Positions 17,901 through 25,612 of a DNA stretch of 28,304 nucleotides are shown here, piece by piece. The stretch comes from CAZPRY01 sp964589175 (GTDB lineage Bacteria > Fidelibacterota > UBA2242), in the NCBI GenBank assembly GCA_964589175.1, contig CAZPRY010000047.1:1-28304 (forward strand), written 5' to 3'. The translations under genes were made by a program, and so were the position numbers. How positions within the stretch are numbered: position 1 is the stretch's first letter; each line of letters starts with the position of its first letter. The notes under the pieces were generated by a model. That model made no database searches and was not told the origin of the DNA. It worked only from the letters and a program-made list of their open reading frames with translations.

Positions 17901-18281
17901 ATCCTGGTTCGGATTGGAGAAATTCGGCAGCGGCTGCCAGCCGAATGCGATGCCGGTAGGACCGGTTTCATAATGTTCGCGATAACCGCCTTCGACAATG
18001 TGGATGGTATCACCGTTGGTCAGTTCCACTTCGGCCGCCACGATCGGGTAGATGCCGTCCAAGTAGGAATGATCGCTGCCGCGCGGCCAGACTCCGGAAG
18101 GCTTCTTGCCCCACCAGCCCACCTCGCTGAAATTCCAGAAGAGCGTTTCGACGAGATTGCCGTTGTGCAGACCCTGTTTGCGGTTCCGATGCTCTCCGTA
18201 AAGATCATCGATATTCATTTGGGCCGATGACCAATTGAATAGAAATATAAAGAGGGTGAAAAAGATTTTTCCGTATCTCAT
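14991..18281 (-). CDS. Large secreted Asp-rich T9SS-like protein
   Basis: A 1096-aa protein with a signal peptide (1-21, ending SSAQ). I recognise the general type (large secreted proteins next to TonB receptors in FCB genomes) but no enzyme fold. Visible parts: a Trp/Tyr/Asp-rich N-terminal half; three or more calcium-binding-like acidic motifs in the 270-480 region (FDGIDNDGN, FNGIDDDLDG, SDGIDNDDD); a fibronectin-III-like part containing GKVTLYWDD and YEGYRIYR-like sequence (FEGYRIYRATDEAF); and a C-terminal 100 residues beginning VVPNPYVAAAPWEP and ending in GIYYYHVEAG...FAIIK, resembling a T9SS/FlgD-like tail. It overlaps the receptor stop by 1 nt (TAATG) with AAAGGTGA as ribosome-binding site. 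Its position is where SusD would be in a Sus-type locus, so a surface glycan-binding role is possible, not shown. Confidence 0.8.
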   Translation of the reverse strand: MRYGKIFFTLFIFLFNWSSAQMNIDDLYGEHRNRKQGLHNGNLVETLFWNFSEVGWWGKKPSGVWPRGSDHSYLDGIYPIVAAEVELTNGDTIHIVEGGYREHYETGPTGIAFGWQPLPNFSNPNQDYIAMSDDPNTWPEYWPDKPASWHNVWNGYFGQRTNADQESYFVVDDYQDHGRDFHRLFYCDKNDSSRGGLGMRMAVRGFQWSNVLAEDIIFWHYDITNVGTTHYNKAVFGMYADAGVGGQDDSNDDNAFFDLNLDLAYTWDSNGLGTGNWKTGYAGYAFLESPGNPFDGIDNDGNAADGPGPTFSDIDFQPRSLPDEVVVIDYNNMEPENNWGRKIVSFASGGSDNFYRFDGDNLYVRVGDGEHSFIHNQTVSEKPFNGIDDDLDGIIDENANVHMGLKYRDFLAGTGFDNLRIDESRSDGIDNDDDWNPDLHDVGGDGVGGTGDPGEGDGLPTSGEPNFDQTDKDESDQIGLTAFDSFYIGQGVEYQYDEVLWERIANYHFDTGNQNGNIAFLFGSGPFILPPGHTERFSLALVFGETLDDLRRNKEVVQGIYNANYNFARPPIKPTLKTVAGDGKVTLYWDDAAEKSYDGFADPATGGYDFEGYRIYRATDEAFSDTYIITNGYGEATFYEPIAHFDLKNGIKDFFEIDVNGTKFFLGSDNGLKHSWVDTDVLNGKTYYYAVVAYDRGWVEKFILPSECTKTIFKDRYGTVTLDKNTAMVIPDAPAAGCQSPVTADGILHVDGWGSGDIYLDMLDPELVTDAEYLLKFDDTTHPDTITYGFYELTMDFDTLAVFEGSQAVDNEDTNPMFHGMRLRVQNDAVVYNDSASGWKSSAASNLIFYAERNSFWDDKLETRIDGFPTCYEIRFGARDSSFLKSTFKHEVNFQVWDVIADKKVRTYLWEPEGKQDSLLTADDYIALQVKDGRTYRETWRIKFIAPEGQEAIQPGAGDTAVIAIDLPFRTGDVFRFKTFAAKEDVKLAKTEMNRIAVVPNPYVAAAPWEPKRMLVSGRGERRINFIHLPSRCTIRIFTTSGDNVITIRHESSIDDGSEPWNLTTKDGLDLAPGIYYYHVEAGEAGEFTGKFAIIK

Positions 18282-20935
18282 TATAGATTCACCTTTATTC
18301 CAAAGATCACTTTCCTGGGCGACATGTAGAAATCCGGCCGGGTCAGGAAATCATCCAGCGTATGGATCGACTGTTCCGGAACATAGGTCGGGACCAGTGA
18401 GTAGGCCGGATCACCGGTATCGGTAAAAACGTCGGTGGCGTTTAGACGATCGAATAGGTTCTTCACCTGAACGTATAGCGTCCAGCTGGCGCCGGCCGTC
18501 TTGAAATGATACTTGGCATTCAGATCGATGTTGAAAGTATACGGTCTGCGCTCCGAATTCTCGAAGGAGGTTCGCTGGTTTTGAAATTCGGGTGTATAAG
18601 GCAATCCGCTGCCCAGACTGGCAATCAGGCCGGTACTCCAGTTCTTTTGACTGAGGTTGACCGAGACATTCAGCGTATGGGTTTGATCCCAATCCAGCGG
18701 CACCGTCTGGGTTTCGCTTTCGCGCGGCGGGTCGGACTGCTGATCGTAGAAGACGGCGTCCGGGTCCGAAGCGTTGCCTTCGGCCACCTGGTAGGTATAA
18801 TCGATACTACCGGAGAGCATCCCGATCGGGTTCTGCGTTAGTGACAGCGCAATGCCGCGTACATTGCCGTAATCGCGGTTGATGTAGCGGGCGTAGCTGT
18901 CGCCGAGGATATACAATTCTTTGATTTGCGTGCCGACCAGATTACGGATATCCTTATAATAACCGGTCAGTTCCATGACCAGGCCCGGCAACAGCATCTG
19001 CTGGAGCCCCACTTGGTAAATCGTGGTCTTCGTCGGATCCAGATCGGCGTTGCCGATGATGCTGCTCAGCGAACCTCCCTGCACCTCAAATTCGGAATTA
19101 TGGTACAGGTATTCGAAATTGGGAATCTGGAAAAAGTGCCCATAGGAGATGTGGATCGCGCCCCGCGCCGTAATCGGGTAGGAAATTCCCAGACGCGGGC
19201 TCCACTGATGCTTATCGCTGGCATCCCGGTAAGGATCGGCGGTCCCGTGATAACTGCCGTTGGGATCGCGCAAATCTTTGGGCACCACACCGTCGGGGTG
19301 AAAATAATCCCAGCGCAGTCCCAGGGTCAGAATGATGCGCTGAAACTCCATCTTGTCTTCCAGCCAGAAGGCGAATTCCACCGGTATGTGGCGGTATTCG
19401 TTGTTGTTGACATTCTCGGGCGGATAGAGTTCTGGTTTCCAGTCGGTGGTGCGATCGAGACGCAGACTGTAATCGTGCAGCCAGAGATTGCTCTGACGCA
19501 GTTCCCACCCGGTTTTAATTTCATGACGGCGATTGGCCTGCGAAATCAGGTTCCATTTCAGCGTGTTGACTCGCGAATTGCGGTAAAAATGGCTCATGTC
19601 CATGCCACCCATATAAAATCCGTAACCGAGACGTCGCAGCAAAATTGGGCTCACGTAGTTTTCGTCTTGAGGATCTTTATAGACATAGGATTCGTAATTA
19701 TTGTACAATTGGTTGAATTTTAAGGTATAGAAAAGATTCTGCCGGGGAACGTGCGTCAGGCTAACCGAAAACTGGTGGCGGTCCTGGTACTGGGTCGCGA
19801 TCCCATCCGGATTATACTTGAAGAAATAATTGAGATAATTGTAGGTTTTCCATTCCTGGTCCGAAAAGCTGCCCTGCAATTCGAGTGTCAGCCGCGCTAA
19901 AACTTTAAAGGCCATCTTGCTGTTGAAAGTCAGCTTCTCAAACGGATTGAGAGATACCGCCAGGCCATCTCCGCTGCGCTCGATGTACCAGTTGGCCGGG
20001 TTGGGATCGTCGAGGTTCGAAGAATCGGATGGAAGGAATTCCCGTACGCCGTAGAGATAGCCGTCGGCTTCCAGCCTGCGGGCCGAGACGAAAAATGAGG
20101 CCTCGGGCAGTACCGGCAGGGGACCGGCTAATGTGATCTCGCCGCTTTTTTCGCCCAGCGGATTGAAATCTCCGATGTTATAGAAGGGAGAGTCGTGCCC
20201 GCTGAGATAGTCACCGGTATAAAGATCGGCAGAGATCGAGTATCGATCAGTGCCGGTTTTTGTGATGATATTGACGACACCCGACATGGCCTGCCCGTAT
20301 TCCGCGCTGAAAGTGCCACTGATAACCTTAACCTCCTGGATCGAACTGTTTTCGATCTCGACCGCCATTTCGCCGTCAAATGGATCGGAAACGGAGATAC
20401 CGTCCAGCATATAGGATACTTCTCCGGCGCGACCGCCACGGAAATGCCCATCAACGACGCCGGCCTGTAGGTTGATCAGCTCCTTGAATTCCGTCACGGG
20501 CATCTTGGAAATCGCATCTGCTCCAATCACGGCCATTGTTGAGGTCCGGTCGCGTTGAATATCCGGTCGGCTGCCTATAACGATTACCTCTTCTCCGCTC
20601 TCCAGTACCCTGGTTTTCAGCGCAAAGTTTTCGGTGCTCGTGAAATCGGTATGCACCGGGACGTCGTTCAGTTGCACCTCCTGGTAGCCGATCATGGAAA
20701 CCTTGATATCGTAATTTCCCGGCGGCACATTCAGAATAACATAGTAGCCGTTCAGATCGGTCGCAGCACCCGCAGCGGTACCCGCCAGGATGATATTGAC
20801 ACCCATCAGCGGTGCACCGGTCTGTTCGTCGGTGACGTGCCCCGTGATTTTACCGGTAATTCCCGCCATTAATAAAAACGGAAAAACAATTACAAAATTG
20901 AATACAACAATGGCTTTAAACATGCATCTTATCAT
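18281..20935 (-). CDS. TonB-dependent receptor (SusC-like, no SusD)
   Basis: An 884-aa outer-membrane receptor. Signal peptide (about 1-24), CarboxypepD_reg-like domain (27-110, GKITGHVTDEQTGAPLMGVN), plug domain (about 120-240, including SYMLDGISVSDPF and EYGQAMSGVVNIITKTG), then a beta-barrel ending in VIFGIKVNL. It should take up oligosaccharides across the outer membrane using TonB energy. It is shorter than typical SusC (about 1000 aa) and no susD follows; instead a large secreted protein gene overlaps its stop by 1 nt. The start could be Met1 (20935) or Met5 (20923); neither has a strong Shine-Dalgarno. A 14-bp hairpin separates it from the CBM9-like gene, which may lower its expression relative to that gene. 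Confidence 0.93.
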   Translation of the reverse strand: MIRCMFKAIVVFNFVIVFPFLLMAGITGKITGHVTDEQTGAPLMGVNIILAGTAAGAATDLNGYYVILNVPPGNYDIKVSMIGYQEVQLNDVPVHTDFTSTENFALKTRVLESGEEVIVIGSRPDIQRDRTSTMAVIGADAISKMPVTEFKELINLQAGVVDGHFRGGRAGEVSYMLDGISVSDPFDGEMAVEIENSSIQEVKVISGTFSAEYGQAMSGVVNIITKTGTDRYSISADLYTGDYLSGHDSPFYNIGDFNPLGEKSGEITLAGPLPVLPEASFFVSARRLEADGYLYGVREFLPSDSSNLDDPNPANWYIERSGDGLAVSLNPFEKLTFNSKMAFKVLARLTLELQGSFSDQEWKTYNYLNYFFKYNPDGIATQYQDRHQFSVSLTHVPRQNLFYTLKFNQLYNNYESYVYKDPQDENYVSPILLRRLGYGFYMGGMDMSHFYRNSRVNTLKWNLISQANRRHEIKTGWELRQSNLWLHDYSLRLDRTTDWKPELYPPENVNNNEYRHIPVEFAFWLEDKMEFQRIILTLGLRWDYFHPDGVVPKDLRDPNGSYHGTADPYRDASDKHQWSPRLGISYPITARGAIHISYGHFFQIPNFEYLYHNSEFEVQGGSLSSIIGNADLDPTKTTIYQVGLQQMLLPGLVMELTGYYKDIRNLVGTQIKELYILGDSYARYINRDYGNVRGIALSLTQNPIGMLSGSIDYTYQVAEGNASDPDAVFYDQQSDPPRESETQTVPLDWDQTHTLNVSVNLSQKNWSTGLIASLGSGLPYTPEFQNQRTSFENSERRPYTFNIDLNAKYHFKTAGASWTLYVQVKNLFDRLNATDVFTDTGDPAYSLVPTYVPEQSIHTLDDFLTRPDFYMSPRKVIFGIKVNL

Positions 20936-20956
20936 GTTCTACTACTCGGTTATAGG

Positions 20957-20986
20957 CGGCAGCTCCCCGAAGTCGGGGAGCTGCCG
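20957..20986 (-). repeat. Perfect 14-bp inverted repeat between genes
   Basis: CGGCAGCTCCCCGA (20957-20970) and its exact reverse complement (20973-20986) are separated by 2 bp, giving a very stable GC-rich hairpin in the 60-nt gap between the CBM9-like gene and the receptor gene. The sequence after it on the minus strand (CCTATAACCGAGTAG) is not U-rich, so a full intrinsic terminator is unlikely. It more likely protects the 3' end of the upstream mRNA or attenuates read-through. Confidence 0.85.
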
Positions 20987-20995
20987 GATTATAGA

Positions 20996-23900
20996 TTACT
21001 TAGATAGCACCATTTTGGCAACCTTGAAATTGTTGCCGTAACTGACTTTACAGAAATAGATACCGGTCGGCGCAGGCAGGTTCGACTCCGCCAAACCGTT
21101 CCATTCATAACGATGATAACCAGATCGTAATTCGCTGTTCACCAATGTGCGGACTTTCTGACCCAGGATATTGTAGATATCCAGGCGGACCTGACCGGTC
21201 GCCGGGGTCGAGAAGGAGATCATGGTGTTCGGGTTGAATGGGTTCGGATAGTTCGGGTAGAGTTCGAGGCGCTCGGCAACGGCAACCCGATCGTTATCAA
21301 TCGCCGTACCATCGGATTCGGAGAGAATCACACCACGATACATGAAATACTTCTCGAAATTCGGATCGGCCCACTGGCTGCCCCACCAGTTCGGGGCATA
21401 GTCTGAAGCCTGGGCATTATAGGCATCGATACTCGCATAATCGAGATCCCAGATACAGACGCTCAGCATGACCGTATCGCCTACCTGGTAATCGAAATCG
21501 GCCGTATGCACTACAACTTCAAGACTGTATCCGGCATCAGAACCATTGCTTTCGGTGTGCGTTATGGTGCCCGCCGGTTCATAGGACGCGCCTTCGGCCG
21601 CACCGGTCGGTACTGTTGCACTGGTTTCGAAAGAAATGCCGTCGCCTACCGTCCCGCTGAAGTACATAGCCTTGATCTCCATACGCTCTCCCGATCCGGG
21701 AATCTGATCGTAATTGGTCATCCAGAGGAACAGGCCGTCGGCCTCCCAGCCGGGGGACCATTTGCAGACGGACTTATCATCCGACTCGACGCCGATATAG
21801 AGGTCCGTACCATTATGGCGGAATTTCACCGTCGCCAGGCTCTGATCGGTATAGCTGTTGAGCGTGTCGCCCCATTGCATGTAATAACCGCCTGTGCTGT
21901 AAGCACTGGGCTTTCCGACGACGACGGATTCTGCGCCATCCCAGAAGGCTTCATCCAATTTGCCGTCGAGAACGATCGCAATATCGGTGGCGTAGGCCGT
22001 ACGGGCTGGCGGATCGGCCAGTTTCAGGGTGCGAAATTCACTGCCCCACTCGCTGCCCCACCACTGCTTATAGTAAACGCCGGTTGGCTTGTAGGGATCG
22101 TCGGTTTCATAGTAATTATCCGGATCGAAGATATTGATCATAACTTCTACTTCGGCGTACGGATAGGTGTAGCCCAGATCGCCCAGGTGAATCACCATCT
22201 CGGCGGTGTACCCGGCGTCCAGCGCAGTGGTATCGTTGACGATCGTGCCCTCATTTTTATGGGCCACGCCGGAACCGGAACCGGGATACATACCCGGAAC
22301 CTCAAAAGCAATCTCCGGATTGACACCGTTCAAGTTCCAGAAAAGTTTATATTCGACCGCCACGCCGCTGGCGTCCTTGATTTTCATGAAGAGCCCGTCG
22401 CCTTCCCAACTGTAGCCGAACTTACCGACATATTGATCATCCGAAGTGAGGGAAATATAGAGATCTAGGCCGTCATGCATAAACTTGACGTAGGTCGTCG
22501 TCGTATCGCTATAGGCACCGGTCACCTGTATACCGCCGGTCGGTGAATATTCCACATCGCCCGTGATATTTTTCGGATTAAAAACGAGATAATCGAATCG
22601 ACGCTCCCAATCGGTTTCATCCAGTACTCCATCGATCACCAGCGGCTTCTCGACAGATACCACTTTCAGATAGGTCGGGTCACCGTGACCGATTTCAATT
22701 TCCGCTTCCAAATTCTGCACGGTAATACGAACCATATCGGACTGAGAATCCGTTTGTCCGTCATTAACGATCAGCGAAAATTCCATGACCGTATCTTCGT
22801 CCACCTGCGGAGCTTCGAAGGTCGGATTCACCCTATGGACATCGGAAAGCGTGATCCCGGCCGGCGCGGTCCAGGTATACGTCAATGTCAGCCCTTCGGG
22901 ATCACGTGAACCGGAACCGTCGAGTGTCACCGTCGATCCTTCGAGAACGGTTTTATCATCACCGGCATCGGCCACGGGAGGTTGATTTATAAAGCCTTCG
23001 TCCTTCAGAATCACACCACGATACATGAAGTATTTTTCAAAATTCGGATCGGCCCACTGCGAGCCCCACCAGTTCGGAGCATAATCGGCAACGGCGGCGT
23101 CATAAGCATCCGCACTGGCATAGTCCAGATCCCAGATACAGATACTCATCATAACGGTGTCACCGACCTGATAGTCGAAATCGGCCGTATGAACGACCAC
23201 TTCGAGACTGTAACCGGCATCGACTCCGTTAGTTTCGGTATGGGTCACGGTACCGGTTGGTTCAAAGGAAGCACCTTCCGCTGCGCCCGTGGGAACATTC
23301 GCATTTGTTTCAAAGACAATACCGTCTCCTTGCGTACCGGAAAAATACATAGCCTTGATTTCCATACGCTCAGCCGGCCCTGGAATCTGTCCATAGTTAG
23401 TCATCCAGAGAAACAGACCGTCGGCTTCCCAGCCGGGCGACCATTTGCCTACGGATGCATCGTTGGATTGCAGACCGATGTACAGGTCCGCACCTTTGTG
23501 CATGAATTTCACCATAGCTTCGCTCTGATCGCTGTAGGCATTCGATGTATCGCCCCATTGCATGTAGTAACCGCCGGTGCTTAGCGAGCTGGGTTTTCCG
23601 ACGATGACATATTCGGCGTCGGCCCAGAAACCCTCGTTGAGCTGGCCATCCAGAACAATCTCGCTGTCGGTTTTATAGGCCGTGCGAACGGGCGGATCAG
23701 CCAGTTTCAAAGTGCGAAACTCACTGCCCCACTCGCTGCCCCACCATTGCTTGTAAAACGAGCCTGTCGGTTTCCAGGGATTGTCCGTATCGATATAGTT
23801 GTCCGGATCGAAGATCGCGAACATCACTTCGATTTCGGCATAAGGATCCGTGTACCCCAGATCGCCCAGGTGAATTACCATCTCCGCCGTATATCCGGCA

Positions 23901-24445
23901 TCGAGTTGCGTGGTATCGTTGGCAACCGTCCCTTCCTTTTTGGACGCCGCTCCAGAGCCGGAGTTTGCATATAAGCCCGGCATTTCGAAATTGATTGCCG
24001 GATCGGTTCCGCCCTGGTTGAAGTACAATTTGTATTCAACCGCTGTACCCTGGGCATCCTTAATCTTCATAAAGAGCCCGTCGCCTTCCCAGCTGTCGCC
24101 GAATTTCCCGATATATTTGTCATCCGAATCCAGCGCAATATAGAGATCGAGCCCGTCGTGCATTACCTTGAGCATCGTAGTCGTCGTGTCCGGGTATGCT
24201 CCGGTAACCATGACGCCGCCGGTAGGTGCATATTCCACGTCACCGGTGATGCCCTCGAGGTTGAAAACCAGATAATCAAAACGACGCTGCCAGTCGGTTT
24301 CATCGAGAACCCCGTCGATCGTCAGCGATTTCTCCACGGATACCACTTTCAGATAGGAAGGGTCGGTATGGCTGTTCTGCGCCCAGACAAGTTGCGAGAC
24401 GCCTACCAGCATAAAAATGATGCAGATAGTAAGGAATCTTCTCAT
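20996..24445 (-). CDS. Secreted CBM9-like repeats, PKD, T9SS tail
   Basis: A 1149-aa secreted protein and the first gene after lacI. Parts: signal peptide (1-23, ending VWAQ); two CBM9-like/DOMON-like beta-sandwich domains A1 (about 29-251) and B1 (about 252-481); a PKD domain (about 490-577, PVADAGDDKTVLEGSTVTLDG); a second A2-B2 pair (about 590-1042); and a T9SS type A sorting domain (about 1065-1149, YPNYPNPFNPNTMISF). The A-B pairs are close copies at offset 561 residues, with shared blocks such as YKQWWGSEWGSEFRTLKLAD and PNWWGSQWADPNFEKYFMYRG. No catalytic motif is seen, so it is likely a surface glycan-binding protein. The ribosome-binding site AAAGGAGGAG just before the ATG is among the strongest in the window, consistent with high expression. 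Confidence 0.9.
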   Translation of the reverse strand: MRRFLTICIIFMLVGVSQLVWAQNSHTDPSYLKVVSVEKSLTIDGVLDETDWQRRFDYLVFNLEGITGDVEYAPTGGVMVTGAYPDTTTTMLKVMHDGLDLYIALDSDDKYIGKFGDSWEGDGLFMKIKDAQGTAVEYKLYFNQGGTDPAINFEMPGLYANSGSGAASKKEGTVANDTTQLDAGYTAEMVIHLGDLGYTDPYAEIEVMFAIFDPDNYIDTDNPWKPTGSFYKQWWGSEWGSEFRTLKLADPPVRTAYKTDSEIVLDGQLNEGFWADAEYVIVGKPSSLSTGGYYMQWGDTSNAYSDQSEAMVKFMHKGADLYIGLQSNDASVGKWSPGWEADGLFLWMTNYGQIPGPAERMEIKAMYFSGTQGDGIVFETNANVPTGAAEGASFEPTGTVTHTETNGVDAGYSLEVVVHTADFDYQVGDTVMMSICIWDLDYASADAYDAAVADYAPNWWGSQWADPNFEKYFMYRGVILKDEGFINQPPVADAGDDKTVLEGSTVTLDGSGSRDPEGLTLTYTWTAPAGITLSDVHRVNPTFEAPQVDEDTVMEFSLIVNDGQTDSQSDMVRITVQNLEAEIEIGHGDPTYLKVVSVEKPLVIDGVLDETDWERRFDYLVFNPKNITGDVEYSPTGGIQVTGAYSDTTTTYVKFMHDGLDLYISLTSDDQYVGKFGYSWEGDGLFMKIKDASGVAVEYKLFWNLNGVNPEIAFEVPGMYPGSGSGVAHKNEGTIVNDTTALDAGYTAEMVIHLGDLGYTYPYAEVEVMINIFDPDNYYETDDPYKPTGVYYKQWWGSEWGSEFRTLKLADPPARTAYATDIAIVLDGKLDEAFWDGAESVVVGKPSAYSTGGYYMQWGDTLNSYTDQSLATVKFRHNGTDLYIGVESDDKSVCKWSPGWEADGLFLWMTNYDQIPGSGERMEIKAMYFSGTVGDGISFETSATVPTGAAEGASYEPAGTITHTESNGSDAGYSLEVVVHTADFDYQVGDTVMLSVCIWDLDYASIDAYNAQASDYAPNWWGSQWADPNFEKYFMYRGVILSESDGTAIDNDRVAVAERLELYPNYPNPFNPNTMISFSTPATGQVRLDIYNILGQKVRTLVNSELRSGYHRYEWNGLAESNLPAPTGIYFCKVSYGNNFKVAKMVLSK
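21320..22678 (-). repeat. Internal duplication, second copy (A2-B2)
   Basis: Second copy of a roughly 1.36-kb coding duplication inside the CBM9-like gene, matching 23003-24361. DNA-level identity is visible, for example CACTGCCCCACTCGCTGCCC in both copies (about 22040 and 23723). Boundaries are set from protein alignment by eye. Confidence 0.85.
23003..24361 (-). repeat. Internal duplication, first copy (A1-B1)
   Basis: First copy of the roughly 1.36-kb coding duplication; it encodes residues about 29-481 of the CBM9-like protein. The two copies are separated by the PKD linker (about 22679-23002). Confidence 0.85.
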
Positions 24446-24458
24446 CTCTCCTCCTTTT

Positions 24459-24472
24459 TGTAAACGTTTACA
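24459..24472. promoter_or_regulatory. LacI-family operator O2
   Basis: TGTAAACGTTTACA, a perfect 14-bp palindrome with the central CG typical of LacI/GalR operators (it also fits the general cre pattern). It lies 13 bp upstream of the CBM9-like start and next to its ribosome-binding site. The same 14 bp recurs upstream of lacI at 25568-25581. I do not see a convincing -35/-10 pair in the 66-nt lacI/CBM9 gap, so this site may act on a weak promoter or as a roadblock to read-through from lacI. Confidence 0.85.
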
Positions 24473-24511
24473 TTGTTTCTCATACGTGTTCTATGTTGTA
24501 AATCGTACATA

Positions 24512-25534
24512 TTATTCAGTGACTTCTGCGCCGCAGGATTCCCGAATCACCAGTTCGAGCGGAATAACAATGCGTTCGGCAACGGTAATCTGCTGTACCG
24601 AAATGTTTTCAATCTTTTGCAAGAGCGTTCTACCGACCACCTGGCCAAGATCAAACAGCGGAACCCGAACAGTAGTTAAAGCAGGGGTAATGTATTGCGA
24701 AGTCGAAATATCGTCGAATCCAACCAAGGCGATATCTTGCGGAACTATTAATCCGTAATCTTTAACGGCTTCAATCGCGCCGATGGCCATGGCGTCGTTG
24801 GCCGCAAAAATAGCAGTCGGACGCGGAGACAGTGCCAGGATTTTTTCGCAGGCCTTATAGCCAGAGTATTCGGTAAAATTTCCCAGAACCGTATATTCCT
24901 CTTTGACTTCTAATTGATGGCTCTGGATCCCTTCCAGATACCCTTTATATCTTCTCTGTGAATCATAATTATGAACCGGCCCCTGTATAAAGGCAATATC
25001 TTTATGCCCCAGACGAATCAGGTGATTGGTCATCTTAAAGGCCATATTGAAATTATCCAGTACGACGGAAGTCGTTCCGGCTTTTCCGCGCGGAACAGAT
25101 ATGAATACCGCCGGGGTCTTACATTTAGCCGTTAGATTATAGATTTCGTTGTTTTGGGAGGATGGCGCCATGATAACCAATCCGTCTACAGTTCTGCCAT
25201 TGAGAAACCGTGAAACCGTTTTCATTTCTTCCTCTTCATCATGGGCACTTCCGATGATGATCTGGTAGCTAAACTGATTCACATGATTGAAAATACCGCG
25301 GATGATTTCGGTGAAGTAGGTACTGCTCGCATCCGGGAAAACCATACCGATGATTTTGGTCTGCTTGCTCTGTAGCACTTGGGCACTGATATTGGGCGTA
25401 AAATCAAGTATTTTAACGGCATTCAACACCTTTTTCCGCGTAGTGGCTTTGACCTTCGCGGTATTGTTGATCACACGCGAGACCGTCGCTATCGATACTC
25501 CCGCCAGTTTTGCCACATCTACAATCGTTGCCAT
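24512..25534 (-). CDS. LacI-family transcriptional repressor
   Basis: A 340-aa LacI/GalR regulator. The N-terminal helix-turn-helix is canonical (VDVAKLAGVSIATVSRVIN, residues 5-23) followed by the hinge helix (about 50-58) and a periplasmic-binding-protein-like effector domain (60-335; KIIGMVFPDASSTYFTEIIR; VGFDDISTSQYITPALTTVR). It should release its operator when it binds a sugar derived from the operon's substrate. Identical palindromes lie just upstream of its own gene and of the next gene, so it probably represses both itself and the glucan operon. No terminator is visible after its stop, so lacI may be the first gene of the transcript. Confidence 0.95.
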   Translation of the reverse strand: MATIVDVAKLAGVSIATVSRVINNTAKVKATTRKKVLNAVKILDFTPNISAQVLQSKQTKIIGMVFPDASSTYFTEIIRGIFNHVNQFSYQIIIGSAHDEEEEMKTVSRFLNGRTVDGLVIMAPSSQNNEIYNLTAKCKTPAVFISVPRGKAGTTSVVLDNFNMAFKMTNHLIRLGHKDIAFIQGPVHNYDSQRRYKGYLEGIQSHQLEVKEEYTVLGNFTEYSGYKACEKILALSPRPTAIFAANDAMAIGAIEAVKDYGLIVPQDIALVGFDDISTSQYITPALTTVRVPLFDLGQVVGRTLLQKIENISVQQITVAERIVIPLELVIRESCGAEVTE

Positions 25535-25566
25535 ATTTTACGTATCCTGATTTTGCCGTATATTAA

Positions 25567-25582
25567 ATGTAAACGTTTACAT
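25567..25582. promoter_or_regulatory. LacI-family operator O1
   Basis: ATGTAAACGTTTACAT, a perfect 16-bp palindrome containing the same 14-mer as the site at 24459-24472. It begins one base downstream of the predicted -10 box of the lacI promoter, so repressor bound here would cover the transcription start. This supports autoregulation. Confidence 0.9.
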
Positions 25583-25583
25583 G

Positions 25584-25612
25584 AATATATATATTCCGAC
25601 ACTATTTGTCAA
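25584..25612 (-). promoter_or_regulatory. Sigma-70-type promoter of lacI
   Basis: On the minus strand TTGACA (25612-25607), a 17-bp spacer and TATATT (25589-25584) match the housekeeping consensus almost exactly. The AT-rich run at 25613-25640 could serve as an UP element. It is not the Bacteroidota -33/-7 promoter type, which supports a lineage outside the Bacteroidia. Confidence 0.82.

Noticed and set aside
20957..20986. Intrinsic terminator splitting the operon after the CBM9-like gene
   Set aside because: The stem is strong but no U-run follows it on the minus strand, and no promoter with operator is seen before the receptor gene; kept as a hairpin only.
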